DNA of 64,000 nt from Streptomyces aidingensis (GCF_900112355.1 NZ_FOLM01000003.1:459496-523495), one strand, 5' to 3'; shown: positions 42,910 through 51,741, counted from the first letter of the stretch. A program made the numbers and translations. The notes: generated from the letters alone by a model not told the origin.

Positions 42910-44283
42910 ATGAGCCGACTGACCCGGCCCGCAACCGCCTCCAGAACCAGCCTCGGCCGCGTCCGCCGGTTCACCGCCGCGGGCGCCGCCCTGCTCGCCC
43001 TCTCCCTCACCGCCACCGCCTGCGGGGACGACGCGGACTCCGCCTCCGGCGACGGCTCCGGCCAGGACCTCAGCGGCCAGACCGTATCCGTGGCCGGGGT
43101 GTGGACCGGCACCGAACTCGACAACTTCCAGCAGGTGCTGGACGCGTTCACCGAGGAGACCGGGGCCAAGACCACCTTCACCTCCACCGGCGACAACCTG
43201 GCCACCTTCGTCGGCAGCAAGATCCAGGGCGGCTCCGCGCCCGATGTGGTGCTGGTCGCCCAGCTCGGCGTGCTCCAGGAGTTCGCCCGCTCCGGCTGGC
43301 TGCTGCCGCTGGACGAGACGGTCGACGCCACCGCCACCGCCAACTTCGCCGGCGTCTGGCGCGACTACGGCACCGTGGACGGCACCTTCTACGGCCTGTA
43401 CTTCAAGGCCGCCCACAAGTCGACCATCTGGTACAGCCCGGAGGCGTTCGCGGCTGCCGGCGTGGAGCCGGCCACCAGCTACGAGGAACTGATCGAGAAC
43501 GCCAACACCCTCGCCGACTCCGGCCTGCCCGCCTTCGCCGTGGCCGGCGCCGACGGCTGGACCCTCACCGACTGGTTCGAGAACATCTACCTCTCCCAGG
43601 CCGGGCCGGAGATGTACGACAAGCTCGCCACCCACGAGATCCCCTGGACCGACCCGTCCGTGGTGACGGCCCTGACCACCCTCGGCGAACTGTTCTCCAG
43701 CGAGGAACTGCTCGCCGGCGGCGCCGACGGCGCCCTCGCCACCGACTTCCCCACCTCCGTCGGCAAGGTCTTCGGCCCCGAGCCGGAGGCCGCCATGGTC
43801 TACGAGGGCGACTTCGTCGGCGGCCTGGCCAGCGAGGACTACGGCCGCACCCTGGGCGAGGACGCCCTCTTCTTCCCCTTCCCGCCGGTGGACGGCGGCG
43901 CCGCACCGGTGGTCAGCGGCGGCGACGCCGCGGTGATCCTCAAGGACGGCGGGAACAACGAGGCCGCCCAGCGGCTGGTGGAGTTCCTGGCCACCCCGGA
44001 GGCCGCCGCCATCTGGGCCGGGGCCGGCGGCTTCCTCTCCCCGAACAGCGCCCTGGACCTGTCCGCCTACGGCGACGAGATCACCCAGGAGACCGCCGCC
44101 TCGCTGATCGAGGCCGGTGACACCGTCCGCTTCGACATGTCCGACCAGGCCCCCGCCGCCTTCGGCGGCACCAGCGGCGCCGGCGAGTGGAAGATCCTCC
44201 AGGACTTCCTGCGCGACCCCTCCGACCCCCAGGCCACCGCCGAAGCCCTGGAGACCGAGGCCGCCAAGGCCTTCGGCGACTGA
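42910..44283 (+). CDS. ABC sugar-binding lipoprotein (alpha-glucoside AglE-like)
   Basis: 457 residues. The signal peptide ends at TATAC with Cys38 as lipidation site, after which an acidic Ser/Gly spacer leads to a family-1 binding fold: VSVAGVWTGTELDNFQQVLDAFTEETGAKTTFTSTG, then SAPDVVLVAQLGVLQEFARSGWLLPLDE and YGLYFKAAHKSTIWYSPEAFAAAGVEP. This pattern resembles the alpha-glucoside receptor AglE, but the sugar cannot be fixed. It heads an operon with two CUT1 permeases. No ATPase gene follows, as usual in actinomycetes where a shared MsiK energises many sugar importers. Confidence 0.92.
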   Translation: MSRLTRPATASRTSLGRVRRFTAAGAALLALSLTATACGDDADSASGDGSGQDLSGQTVSVAGVWTGTELDNFQQVLDAFTEETGAKTTFTSTGDNLATFVGSKIQGGSAPDVVLVAQLGVLQEFARSGWLLPLDETVDATATANFAGVWRDYGTVDGTFYGLYFKAAHKSTIWYSPEAFAAAGVEPATSYEELIENANTLADSGLPAFAVAGADGWTLTDWFENIYLSQAGPEMYDKLATHEIPWTDPSVVTALTTLGELFSSEELLAGGADGALATDFPTSVGKVFGPEPEAAMVYEGDFVGGLASEDYGRTLGEDALFFPFPPVDGGAAPVVSGGDAAVILKDGGNNEAAQRLVEFLATPEAAAIWAGAGGFLSPNSALDLSAYGDEITQETAASLIEAGDTVRFDMSDQAPAAFGGTSGAGEWKILQDFLRDPSDPQATAEALETEAAKAFGD

Positions 44284-44330
44284 GCCCGGAGACCGCCGAG
44301 GAGCCGAGCAAGGACCGAGGACACCACGCG

Positions 44331-45764
44331 ATGACGTCCGTCACCTCCCCGCCCCCGCCCCCGCAGCCGGCCGGGTCCCCCGCCCCGCCCCTCCCCGCGC
44401 CCCGGCGCGGTACCGCCACCCGGCGGCGCCGCACCGGGCGGGGGACCCGGCCCGACGGCCGCCCCGGTGTCCGGGGCCGCCGGATCACCTCCTGGATCTT
44501 CGTCTTCCCCGCCCTGCTTCTGCTCGGCGCCCTGGTGGTCTACCCGGTGGTCTTCTCCATCGGCCGCTCGCTGTTCGACGCGGACGGCGACCGCTTCGTC
44601 GGGCTCGGCAACTACACCGAACTGTTCGCCGACGACGCCACCCTGACCGCCATCCGCAACAGCGCCATCTGGGTCGTGGTGGCCCCCGCCGTGCTCACCG
44701 GCCTCGGCCTGGTGCTGGGCGTGCTCACCGAGAAGATCCGCTGGGCCACCGCCTTCAAACTGGTGCTCTTCCTGCCCATGGCGGTCTCCTTCCTCGCCGC
44801 GGGCATCATCTTCCGCCTCGCCTACGAGCAGGACCCCGACCGCGGCCTGCTGAACGCGGTGGCCACCGGCGTGCACGACACCTTCGCCGACGAGGCCGCC
44901 TACCCGACCGCCCGCGCCCGCGAGGACGCCGGCCTGACACCCGGTCCGGACGGCTCCTATCTGAGCGCCCGGACCGCCGCCCCCGGCCAGACCCTTGACC
45001 TCGGTCTGGTCGGCATCGCCCCCGGAGACCTCCCGGGAGAGGCGGAGCCCGCGCACGGGGCGGGCTCCGCCCAGGCGGCCGTGGACGAACTCCGCGGCAC
45101 GGTCTGGCTCGACTTCGCCCCGGGCGGCGGCGGAGAGCCGGGCCGGGTGGACCCCGGCGAGAGCGGACTGCCCGGCATCACCGTCCAGGCCCTGGCGGCC
45201 GACGGGGAGACGGTCGCGGCCACCGCCACCACCGCGCCGGACGGCAGCTTCGCCCTCACCGGCCTGCCGGACGGCGAATACACCGTCAGGCTCCCCGCCG
45301 GAAACTTCGCCGAGCCCTACGGCGGCGTCTCCTGGCTCGGCCCGGCCATGATCACCCCGGCCGTCATCGGCGCCTATCTGTGGATCTGGACCGGCTTCGC
45401 CGTGGTGCTGATCGGCGCCGGACTCGCCTCGCTGCCCCGGGACGCCCTGGAGGCCGCGCGGATCGACGGCGCCAACGAGTGGCAGATCTTCCGCCGGATC
45501 ACCGTGCCGATGCTCGCGCCGGTGCTCACGGTCGTCTTCGTCACCCTGGTGATCAATGTGATGAAGGTCTTCGACCTGGTGTACGTCATCGCCCCCGGAC
45601 CGGTGCAGGAGGACGCCGCCGTGCTGGCCACCCGGATGTGGATCGTCTCCTTCGGCGGCGGCAACGACCAGGGCATGGGCAGCGCGCTGGCCGTGCTGCT
45701 GCTGCTCCTGGTGATCCCCGCCATGGTGTTCAACGTCCGCCGCTTCCGCCGGAGCGGATCATGA
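44331..45764 (+). CDS. CUT1 sugar ABC permease with inserted Cna_B/SdrD-like domain
   Basis: 477 residues from ATG 44331. After 50 Pro/Arg-rich residues come TM1 (SWIFVFPALLLLGALVVYPVVF), TM2 and TM3 (LVLFLPMAVSFLAAGIIFRLAY). Then, instead of a short loop, about 160 residues (about 175-335) face outside. This insert contains GLPGITVQALAADGETVAATATTAPDGSFALTGLPDGEYTVRLP, the pattern of a CarboxypepD_reg/Cna_B-like beta-sandwich. TM4-6 follow with the EAA loop ALEAARIDGANEWQIFRRITVPML that contacts the ATPase. Ordinary CUT1 permeases are near 300 residues. The insert is in frame and has no sign of frameshift. Confidence 0.9.
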   Translation: MTSVTSPPPPPQPAGSPAPPLPAPRRGTATRRRRTGRGTRPDGRPGVRGRRITSWIFVFPALLLLGALVVYPVVFSIGRSLFDADGDRFVGLGNYTELFADDATLTAIRNSAIWVVVAPAVLTGLGLVLGVLTEKIRWATAFKLVLFLPMAVSFLAAGIIFRLAYEQDPDRGLLNAVATGVHDTFADEAAYPTARAREDAGLTPGPDGSYLSARTAAPGQTLDLGLVGIAPGDLPGEAEPAHGAGSAQAAVDELRGTVWLDFAPGGGGEPGRVDPGESGLPGITVQALAADGETVAATATTAPDGSFALTGLPDGEYTVRLPAGNFAEPYGGVSWLGPAMITPAVIGAYLWIWTGFAVVLIGAGLASLPRDALEAARIDGANEWQIFRRITVPMLAPVLTVVFVTLVINVMKVFDLVYVIAPGPVQEDAAVLATRMWIVSFGGGNDQGMGSALAVLLLLLVIPAMVFNVRRFRRSGS

Positions 45765-46609
45765 GCCCCGCCGCCCGGCTCACCGGGCTGCTCACCTCCG
45801 GCGCGGTGCGGATCGCGCTGCTGCTGATCGCGCTGGTCTGGCTCACCCCGCTGGCCGGGCTGCTGTTCTCCTCGCTGCGCACCGAACAGGACAACCAGGC
45901 CAGCGGCTGGTGGACGGCGCTGACCGAGCCGCGCCGGCTCTCCTTCGACAACTACACCGCGCTGCTGGACAACAGCGGCATCACCCAGGCGCTGGGCAAC
46001 ACCGTGCTGATCGCGGTGCCCGCCACCGTGCTGGTGGTGATCATCGCCGCGCTCGCCGGATACGCCTTCGCCTGGCTGGAGTTCCCCGGCCGGGACTGGA
46101 TCTTCCTGCTGGTGGTGGCGCTGCTGGTGGTGCCGGTCCAGATCGGTCTGCTGCCGGTGGCCGAACTCTTCGGCGAACTCGGCCTGTTCGGCACCATCCC
46201 CGGCGTGGTGCTGTTCCATGTCGCCTACGGCCTGCCGTTCGCCGTCTTCCTGCTGCGCAACTACTTCGCGGAGATCCCGCGGGAGATGCTGGAGGCGGCC
46301 CGGCTGGACGGCGGCAACGAATGGCGCATCTTCGGCCAGTTGGTGCTGCCGCTGGGCCGGCCCGCCCTGGCCAGTCTGGCCATCTTCCAGTTCCTGTGGG
46401 TGTGGAACGACATGCTGGTGGCGCTGCTGTTCGCGGACGCCGACTCGCAGCCGCTGACGGTGGCGCTGCAGTCCGAGATGCGGCAGTTCGGCAGCAACAT
46501 CGGGGTGCTGGCGCCGGGGGCGTTCCTCTCCCTGGTGATCCCGGTGATCGTGTTCTTCGCCTTCCAGCGGCACTTCGTCCAGGGGGTGATGGCGGGCTCG
46601 GTGAAATGA
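45761..46609 (+). CDS. CUT1 sugar ABC permease (AglG/MalG-like)
   Basis: 282 residues from ATG 45761, overlapping the previous stop (ATGA). It has six helices, a LSFDNYTALLDNSGITQALGNTVLIAVPATVLVVII segment usual in MalG-type subunits, and the EAA loop REMLEAARLDGGNEWRIFGQLVLPLGRPALA. It is the standard-sized partner of the enlarged permease at 44331-45764. A strong terminator follows. Confidence 0.95.
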   Translation: MSPAARLTGLLTSGAVRIALLLIALVWLTPLAGLLFSSLRTEQDNQASGWWTALTEPRRLSFDNYTALLDNSGITQALGNTVLIAVPATVLVVIIAALAGYAFAWLEFPGRDWIFLLVVALLVVPVQIGLLPVAELFGELGLFGTIPGVVLFHVAYGLPFAVFLLRNYFAEIPREMLEAARLDGGNEWRIFGQLVLPLGRPALASLAIFQFLWVWNDMLVALLFADADSQPLTVALQSEMRQFGSNIGVLAPGAFLSLVIPVIVFFAFQRHFVQGVMAGSVK

Positions 46610-46642
46610 GCCGCCGCCGGTACCGCCGGACGGCTCCGGGCC

Positions 46643-46690
46643 GGTGATCCGCGGGCCGCTCCGCCCCCTCCTGCGGGCCCGCGGATCACC
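46643..46690. terminator. Strong terminator after the sugar importer operon
   Basis: GGTGATCCGCGGGCC and GGCCCGCGGATCACC are 15-bp perfect arms with an 18-base loop, 33 bases after the last permease. It separates the importer operon from the LacI gene. Confidence 0.85.
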
Positions 46691-46763
46691 ACTCACCTCC
46701 CGGCCGCCGGCGGCGCGGCAGCGGCCGTTGTGCCGCCGCACAACCCCCCTTGGGCAAGGGAGC

Positions 46764-46775
46764 TGAAAGTTTCGA
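46764..46775. promoter_or_regulatory. GAAAGTTTC palindrome upstream of the LacI gene
   Basis: TGAAAGTTTCGA with core GAAAGTTTC, a half-match to the CGAAA-N-TTTCG type. It is 141 bases upstream of the LacI ATG and may be an accessory operator. Confidence 0.5.
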
Positions 46776-46887
46776 TCTGGCATCGAATCTTTCTGCGCAG
46801 GTTTGTCGTGACAGGTCAGTGGCCCTGTCTTGGGAGGGGCCGGGGTGATGCCCCCGCAATCCGGTCCCGCATACCCCACCCTGTTCT

Positions 46888-46901
46888 CCGAAACTTTTCG
46901 G
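46888..46901. promoter_or_regulatory. CCGAAA-TTTCGG operator immediately upstream of the LacI gene
   Basis: CCGAAACTTTTCGG has perfect 6-bp arms CCGAAA/TTTCGG around CT and lies 14 bases before the ATG. It is a likely autoregulatory site. From memory, BxlR-type xylan repressors of Streptomyces bind CGAA-N-TTCG-like repeats. Confidence 0.7.
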
Positions 46902-46915
46902 CTAGACTTCTGCCC

Positions 46916-47950
46916 ATGGCAACGAAGAGGCGGGTGACGATCGCGCTGATCGCCGAGGAGGCCGGGGTCTCGATCCCCACGGTCTCCAAGGTCATCAACG
47001 GACGTCCGGAGGTGGCGCCGGAGACCCGGCAGCGGGTCGAGCGGCTGCTGCACAAGCATGGGTACCAGCGGCGGGTGAGCCAGGACGGCGAGCCGGCCGG
47101 CCTGATCGATCTGGTCTTCGCCGAGATCGAGAGTCCCTGGGCGATCGAGATCATCCGCGGTGCGGAGAGCGCCGCCCGGGAGGCCGGCGGCAGCGTCGTG
47201 ATCTCGGTCCTGCACACCCATGCCGGCCCCGGCCGGGACTGGCTGGAACGCATCGCCGCCCGCCGCACCGACGGCGTGGTGATCGTCGCCTCCCGGCTCT
47301 CCGGCGCCATACAGGCCCAGCTCACCGCCCGCTCCCTGCCCTTCGTGGTGGTCGATCCGGAGGGCGAGCCCGCCCCCGGCGTGGTCTCGGTCGGCGCCAC
47401 CAACTGGAACGGCGGCCTGGCCGCCACCCGGCATCTGCTGGAGCTGGGCCACCGGCGGATCGGCGTGATCAGCGGCCCGGCCGACATGCTCTGCAGCCAG
47501 GCCCGTATCGACGGCTACCGGGCCGCCCTGGAGACCGCCGGGGTGGAGGTGGTGCCCGAGCTGATCCGGCGCGGCACCTTCCTGGTGGACTCCGGCCACG
47601 ACCACGGCCATGCCCTGCTGTCCCTGGACAACCCGCCCACCGCGATCTTCGCCGGCAGTGACCTCCAGGCGTTCGGGGTGTTCGAGGCCGCCCGGCAGCG
47701 CGGGCTGCGGGTGCCGGAGGACCTCAGCGTGGTCGGCTTCGACGACCTGCCGCTGTCCCGCTCGGCCTGGCCCCCGCTGACCACCGTCCGGCAGCCGCTG
47801 GAGGAGATGGCCGCGCTGGCCACCCGCACCGTGCTGACCATGGGCCGCGGCGAGGCCCCGGAGACCCGGCGGGTGGAACTGGCCACCGACCTGATCGTCC
47901 GCGACTCCACCGCCCCGCCCCGCGCGGGCGCGGCCCACGCCGAGCCCTGA
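46916..47950 (+). CDS. LacI-family regulator, probable xylo-oligosaccharide (BxlR-like) repressor
   Basis: 344 residues from ATG 46916. The HTH is VTIALIAEEAGVSIPTVSKVINGRPEVAPETRQRVERLLHKHGY (residues 7-50), with VSIPTVSKVINGR as recognition helix and hinge. The periplasmic-binding-like sensor follows (LIDLVFAEIESPWAIEIIRGAE, GVVIVASRLSG, VGATNWNGGLAATRHLLELGHRRIGVISGP, FDDLPLSRSAWPPLTTVRQPLEEM). It stands alone after the sugar importer terminator. The CGAAA-type palindromes before it recur upstream of the Opp operon and the GH30 gene, which suggests it controls those. Confidence 0.94.
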   Translation: MATKRRVTIALIAEEAGVSIPTVSKVINGRPEVAPETRQRVERLLHKHGYQRRVSQDGEPAGLIDLVFAEIESPWAIEIIRGAESAAREAGGSVVISVLHTHAGPGRDWLERIAARRTDGVVIVASRLSGAIQAQLTARSLPFVVVDPEGEPAPGVVSVGATNWNGGLAATRHLLELGHRRIGVISGPADMLCSQARIDGYRAALETAGVEVVPELIRRGTFLVDSGHDHGHALLSLDNPPTAIFAGSDLQAFGVFEAARQRGLRVPEDLSVVGFDDLPLSRSAWPPLTTVRQPLEEMAALATRTVLTMGRGEAPETRRVELATDLIVRDSTAPPRAGAAHAEP

Positions 47951-48106
47951 CCGCGGATGCGGGGGCGGCCCCGCGCGGCCGGATCCCGAGGAGTGGCGGG
48001 CGCGGCCCTCGTCAGGCGCGGGAATACGGTATGACCATTCCCTCTCCGCGGGTGTTTTCGCCCCGCGGGGGGCATGGCCGGCGGCTCCCGGGGCTAGCGC
48101 ATCCGC

Positions 48107-49009
48107 ATGATCACCTGCTCCGGCCGCGGCCCGTGGGCCGCCGCCCTCGCGCTGACCGCGGCACTTCTGAGCCTCGTGCTCGCCCATCCTGCCGCCGCCC
48201 GCCCCCCGCACCCACCGGAGGCCGCCATGTCCGGGGCCGGACCGTCCGCCGCAGCCGCCGAGCCGGTCGCCGTCACCGGCATGATCGGCACCTACAACAT
48301 CTACGGCAACGTCGGCCACCGGGGCGACGCGGGCACCTGGATCGAGGAGGAGGCGGAACGGCTGCACGCCATCGCCCCGCCCGGCGGCTGGTTCTCGCTC
48401 GCCCTCCAGGAGGTGTGCCACAACCAGGGCGCCGCCCTGGCCGCCGCCACCGGCATGCACGGCACCTTCTACGACACCGGCGTCACCTGCGCGAACGGCG
48501 AGCGCTACGGCAATGTCATCCTGACCCGCAGTGCCCCCCTGCGCACCCACACGTACACCTTCCCCACCCAGACCGGCCGCGAGGAGAAGCGCGGCGCGGT
48601 GTGCGCGGTCTTCCCGGCGATCCTGGGCGAGGTGGTGACATGCAGCGTGCACCTGGAGTCCGGCAGCGAGGAAGTGCGCGCCGCGCAGGCCGCGGAACTG
48701 ATGGCCTGGCAGCCCGGCGGCCGTCCCTTCGAGGACTACGCCGCGGCGCTGATCGGCGGGGACCTCAACGCCGAGCCGCACCACGCCACGGTGACGCCGC
48801 TGTACCAGGCGGCGGAGGAGGCCGACGGCCCCCGCGACGCCTGGCGCCACGCCACCCATGACGACGGCCGCAAGCTGGACTATCTCTTCACCACCGGAAC
48901 CAGCAGCAACACCCACTGGCGCACCACCGCGACCACCGCGGTCGCCACCCCCCACTCCGACCACCTGATCTACGCCAGCCGCCTCGACTGCACCCTCTGC
49001 CTGGTCTGA
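48107..49009 (+). CDS. Secreted endonuclease/exonuclease/phosphatase-family protein
   Basis: 300 residues with a signal peptide (WAAALALTAALLSLVLAHPAAA). The EEP fold shows in MIGTYNIYGNVGHRG (strand 1 with Asn), WFSLALQEVCHNQG (catalytic Glu in ALQEV), TCSVHLESGSEEVRAAQAAEL, LIGGDLNAEPHH (Asp/Asn pair) and TPHSDHLIYASR (C-terminal SDH). All metal-binding and catalytic positions seem intact. It could be an extracellular nuclease, phosphatase or sphingomyelinase-like enzyme; the substrate is unknown. Stand-alone gene, convergent with the XRE-TPR regulator. Confidence 0.88.
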   Translation: MITCSGRGPWAAALALTAALLSLVLAHPAAARPPHPPEAAMSGAGPSAAAAEPVAVTGMIGTYNIYGNVGHRGDAGTWIEEEAERLHAIAPPGGWFSLALQEVCHNQGAALAAATGMHGTFYDTGVTCANGERYGNVILTRSAPLRTHTYTFPTQTGREEKRGAVCAVFPAILGEVVTCSVHLESGSEEVRAAQAAELMAWQPGGRPFEDYAAALIGGDLNAEPHHATVTPLYQAAEEADGPRDAWRHATHDDGRKLDYLFTTGTSSNTHWRTTATTAVATPHSDHLIYASRLDCTLCLV

Positions 49010-49033
49010 GCCCGGCCCGCCCGGGCCGGCCGC

Positions 49034-50380
49034 TCACACCGCGGTCAGGTCCCGGGCGCGGTCCCGGAAATCGGCGACGAGGCGGTGACCGCCGAACCGG
49101 CTCATGCGGTGCTCCAGCTCCTGCACGGCCTCCACCGTCCGGGACGAGCTGACCTGCCGGGCGAGGGACAGGGTGCGCAGGCCGGCGGCATGGGCGGCGT
49201 CGAGATCGCCCCGCTGGAGGTGGGAAGCCGCGAGGGCCGCATGCGACATGGCTCCGCGACGGGCGCGCTGCTGTCTGCCCGCGTGCTCGATGGACCGCCG
49301 CGCATGCTCCTCGGCGGCTGCGCAGTCCCCGAGGTCGCGAAAGGTGTAGGCGTGTTCCCCGTGGAGGTAGGCCGGGTCGATGAACGCCGCCCACTGCGGC
49401 TCCTCCGCCGGACGGACGGTCTCATAGGCCGCCTCGGAAGCGGCCACCGCCGAGGACGCGGCCCGCCGGTCTCCCAGCCGTGCCCACGCCCGCGCCTCCA
49501 GTGCCCACAAATCCGACAGGCAGGCCGGTGAGGTCGTTTTCTTCAGCCCGGCACGGCCCGCCTGGGCAAGGCGGCGGCCCTCTTCCGGATGCCCCAGCAG
49601 GGTGGCCTGGTCGGCCATGCCCGCCAGCACGTGCGCGCCCAGCGCCGCGTTGCGGGACTCCTCCGCAAGGCGCAGCGACTGGATCAGATAGCGCTGAGCG
49701 GTGCCGTGTTCACCGCTGTCATAGGCCATCCAGCCGAGCAGGTATGTCTGTTCGGCGGCGGCCTCGCACAATGCCCGGTGCACCTCCTCCGCGTGGGTCC
49801 GGCGGAGCAGCGGGAAGACGTGGGCGTTCAGATACCCGGCCAGCGCGAGCCGTCCGGATCCGCCGCCCTGGAAGATGTCCATGCGCTGGAAGACGGCGAA
49901 CATGCCACGGACCGCGGTGACATCGTCCGGACCGACCCGGGGCCCGGCTGCGGAATGCTCCAGGGTGGCCAGCAGCCAGTCGCGGGACGGGCCGATGCCG
50001 GCGGCTGCGGCGAAGGGCGCTGAGGCCAGGAAGTTTCGGCGATCCACGTCCGCCCTCCCGAGGTCGGCGACGGCTTCCACCGTAGCCGGGTAGGAAGCGT
50101 CGTAGACAAGACCTCTGTCCGCCATCGCGCCCTCGCCCATACCGAGGTCATAGGTGGTCACCCGGTAACCCACGGCCGACGAGAAGATGTCGGCCAGGAT
50201 GTCCGGAACCGGTGGCCGGGGACGCTCACCGTGCAGCCACCGGCGCACGCTGCTGGCGTCCGGGGCGATGTGCGGATGTCCCCGCTTTCTGGCCCCGGCC
50301 CGGGTCCGGCGGGCCAGTTCACCCTGGCTCATGGCCGATCGGCGGAGCCATTCCGCAAGTTGTCCGTTCTGAGTCCGCAC
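49034..50380 (-). CDS. XRE-type HTH regulator with TPR-like C-terminal region
   Basis: 448 residues from GTG 50380; a GTG at 50419 would add 13 residues and cannot be excluded. N-terminal HTH: NGQLAEWLRRSAMSQGELARRTRAGARKRGHPHIAPDASSVRRWLHGERP. A connecting segment (about 95-130; RRNFLASAPFAAAAGIGPSRDW) is typical of the large Streptomyces family. The rest consists of Ala-rich helical repeats like TPRs (HRALCEAAAEQTYLLGWMAYDSGEHGTAQRYLIQSLRLAEES; ARAWARLGDRRAASSAVAASEAAYE). Such proteins are thought to sense peptides or protein partners. It is divergent from two small genes. Confidence 0.9.
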   Translation of the reverse strand: MRTQNGQLAEWLRRSAMSQGELARRTRAGARKRGHPHIAPDASSVRRWLHGERPRPPVPDILADIFSSAVGYRVTTYDLGMGEGAMADRGLVYDASYPATVEAVADLGRADVDRRNFLASAPFAAAAGIGPSRDWLLATLEHSAAGPRVGPDDVTAVRGMFAVFQRMDIFQGGGSGRLALAGYLNAHVFPLLRRTHAEEVHRALCEAAAEQTYLLGWMAYDSGEHGTAQRYLIQSLRLAEESRNAALGAHVLAGMADQATLLGHPEEGRRLAQAGRAGLKKTTSPACLSDLWALEARAWARLGDRRAASSAVAASEAAYETVRPAEEPQWAAFIDPAYLHGEHAYTFRDLGDCAAAEEHARRSIEHAGRQQRARRGAMSHAALAASHLQRGDLDAAHAAGLRTLSLARQVSSSRTVEAVQELEHRMSRFGGHRLVADFRDRARDLTAV

Positions 50381-50413
50381 GGTTTCCCGGCCTTTCTTGC
50401 GCGGGTGCTGAAC

Positions 50414-50431
50414 CAACACCCTTCAACACCC
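50414..50431. promoter_or_regulatory. 10-bp-phased direct repeat upstream of the XRE gene
   Basis: CAACACCC occurs at 50414-50421 and again at 50424-50431, exactly one helical turn apart, about 35-50 bases before the regulator start. It may be an autoregulatory site. Confidence 0.35.
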
Positions 50432-50506
50432 CTACGGAGAGTACCCGTCCGGGCACGGCGGAGGTTGGCTGTTCGGAAAGAACCCATGGGAAGGGAGCGC
50501 TGAGGG

Positions 50507-50737
50507 ATGACGAGGTCTGCGGAGCTGGTGCCGGGGGTGCTGGTGCGGGATGCGGTGCTGGACCGGGTGGGGGAGGTGCGGGAGGTCCGGGGCCGCCGCG
50601 TGTATCTGCGTCCGCCGGCGGGCGGCCGGGAGTGGGAGGCCGATCCGGAGAAGCTGACCGTGCTCGGCGAGGCGGAGGCGCTGCGGGTGCGGGTGGCCGT
50701 GGAGAACCGCCGCTCCCGGTCGGGGGACCTGCGATGA
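50507..50737 (+). CDS. Small protein partner of the XRE regulator
   Basis: 76 residues. The central part (GVLVRDAVLDRVGEVREVRGRRVYLRPPAGGREWEADPEKL) has the alternating pattern of a small beta-barrel similar to PRC-barrel or KOW-like folds. No signal peptide or catalytic motif is evident. It is divergent from the XRE-TPR gene and overlaps the next small gene (ATGA). Pairs of such short genes beside XRE-TPR regulators are common in Streptomyces; function unknown. Confidence 0.72.
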   Translation: MTRSAELVPGVLVRDAVLDRVGEVREVRGRRVYLRPPAGGREWEADPEKLTVLGEAEALRVRVAVENRRSRSGDLR

Positions 50738-50982
50738 GCGCCCCGGCCGCCGCCGAGTGGGTTCTCACGGTCACCGGCCCGAGCAGGTTCGTGGTTGTCT
50801 GCCTGGCGTGCGGCAGCCGCTCGGAGCCCGGCTGCGAGGGGTCCGTGGCCCTGGTGGACTGGGCGCTGTCCCACACCGCCGCCGCTCCGGATCACCACGA
50901 GTACCGGATGGAGGCGTCCCAGCCCTGGCGGGTCGTCCGCTTCGGCCCACGGAACCGCAGGGGTGGCAATTGCCGTCGGTAA
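50734..50982 (+). CDS. Small CxxC-like protein partner of the XRE regulator
   Basis: 82 residues from ATG 50734, coupled to the previous gene by a 4-base overlap. It begins WVLTVTGPSRFVVVCLACGSRSEPGCEG, with cysteines spaced C-x2-C...C that could bind a metal, then VALVDWALSHTAAAPDHHEYRMEASQPWRVVRFGP. The pattern resembles short actinomycete domains of unknown function found next to XRE regulators (DUF7848-like; not confirmed). Probably cytoplasmic. Confidence 0.72.
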   Translation: MSAPAAAEWVLTVTGPSRFVVVCLACGSRSEPGCEGSVALVDWALSHTAAAPDHHEYRMEASQPWRVVRFGPRNRRGGNCRR

Positions 50983-51066
50983 ACTCGTGAGGCAGGTTAC
51001 GGGGGAGGGTGCGAACCGCCGCTCGGTCCCCGCCTGACGACGTTTCGAGACGAGGGCTGACCGCCG

Positions 51067-51741
51067 ATGGCCATCCGATGGACCCGTACCGCACTGACCA
51101 CGGCCACCGCCGTCCTCACCGGCGCGCTCCTGCTCACCGCCTGCGGCGGCGGGGAGCAGGGCGAGCAGGACCGGATCGCGGACGCCCGGGACGACGGCGG
51201 CACCGGAAACGAGGAGCCGGCCGAGCCGGACGATGAGCCGGCGGCCCCGAAGGACGACGGCATCGAGCGCCCCGAGATCGTGCTGCCGGACGACGTGGTG
51301 AACATCTTCGAGCCGGTGGACACGGACGACCCGGTCGAACTGGCGGTCCTCGCCGACAACGAGCACCGCATCGCCTCCATGGACGAGGCCATCACCAGCG
51401 GGGACCTGGAACGGCCGGCGCTCGGCTTCTATTCGACCGGTGAGGCCCTGAAGTCCGCCGTGGGCTGGATCGAGCCCATCGTCGACAGCGGCTCCGGCTT
51501 CACCGGCACCACCCGCTACTACAACCGGTCGGTCTCCGTGCGGAGCGACACCGAGGCGACCGTGACCTACTGCGTCGACGCCGCCCAGTCGTACACCACC
51601 GACCGGGAGACCGGGGAGGTGGACCGCGAGTCCGCCCCGGACGAGCCGGTGTTCTACATCACCACGCTGGCGAAGAACGGGACCGGAGTCTGGCAGACCA
51701 CCCGGGTCGCCACGGAACGGGGAGGCAACCAATGCGAGTGA
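51067..51741 (+). CDS. Secreted lipoprotein of unknown function
   Basis: 224 residues. The signal peptide ends in the lipobox LLLTAC with Cys26, followed by an acidic Glu/Asp/Pro-rich tether. The folded part contains ALGFYSTGEALKSAVGWIEPIVDSGSGFTGTTRYYNRSVSVRSDTEATVTYCVDAAQSY and ends TTRVATERGGNQCE; the two cysteines may pair. This resembles an NTF2/SnoaL-like or DUF-type surface domain, but no family was recognised. The gene overlaps the next secreted protein gene by 10 bases, so both are made together and may interact outside the membrane. Confidence 0.82.
   Translation: MAIRWTRTALTTATAVLTGALLLTACGGGEQGEQDRIADARDDGGTGNEEPAEPDDEPAAPKDDGIERPEIVLPDDVVNIFEPVDTDDPVELAVLADNEHRIASMDEAITSGDLERPALGFYSTGEALKSAVGWIEPIVDSGSGFTGTTRYYNRSVSVRSDTEATVTYCVDAAQSYTTDRETGEVDRESAPDEPVFYITTLAKNGTGVWQTTRVATERGGNQCE

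Noticed and set aside
45374..48964. 1196-residue minus-strand frame spanning permease, LacI and EEP genes
   Set aside because: Crosses several well-supported plus-strand genes and a perfect terminator; composition typical of antisense.
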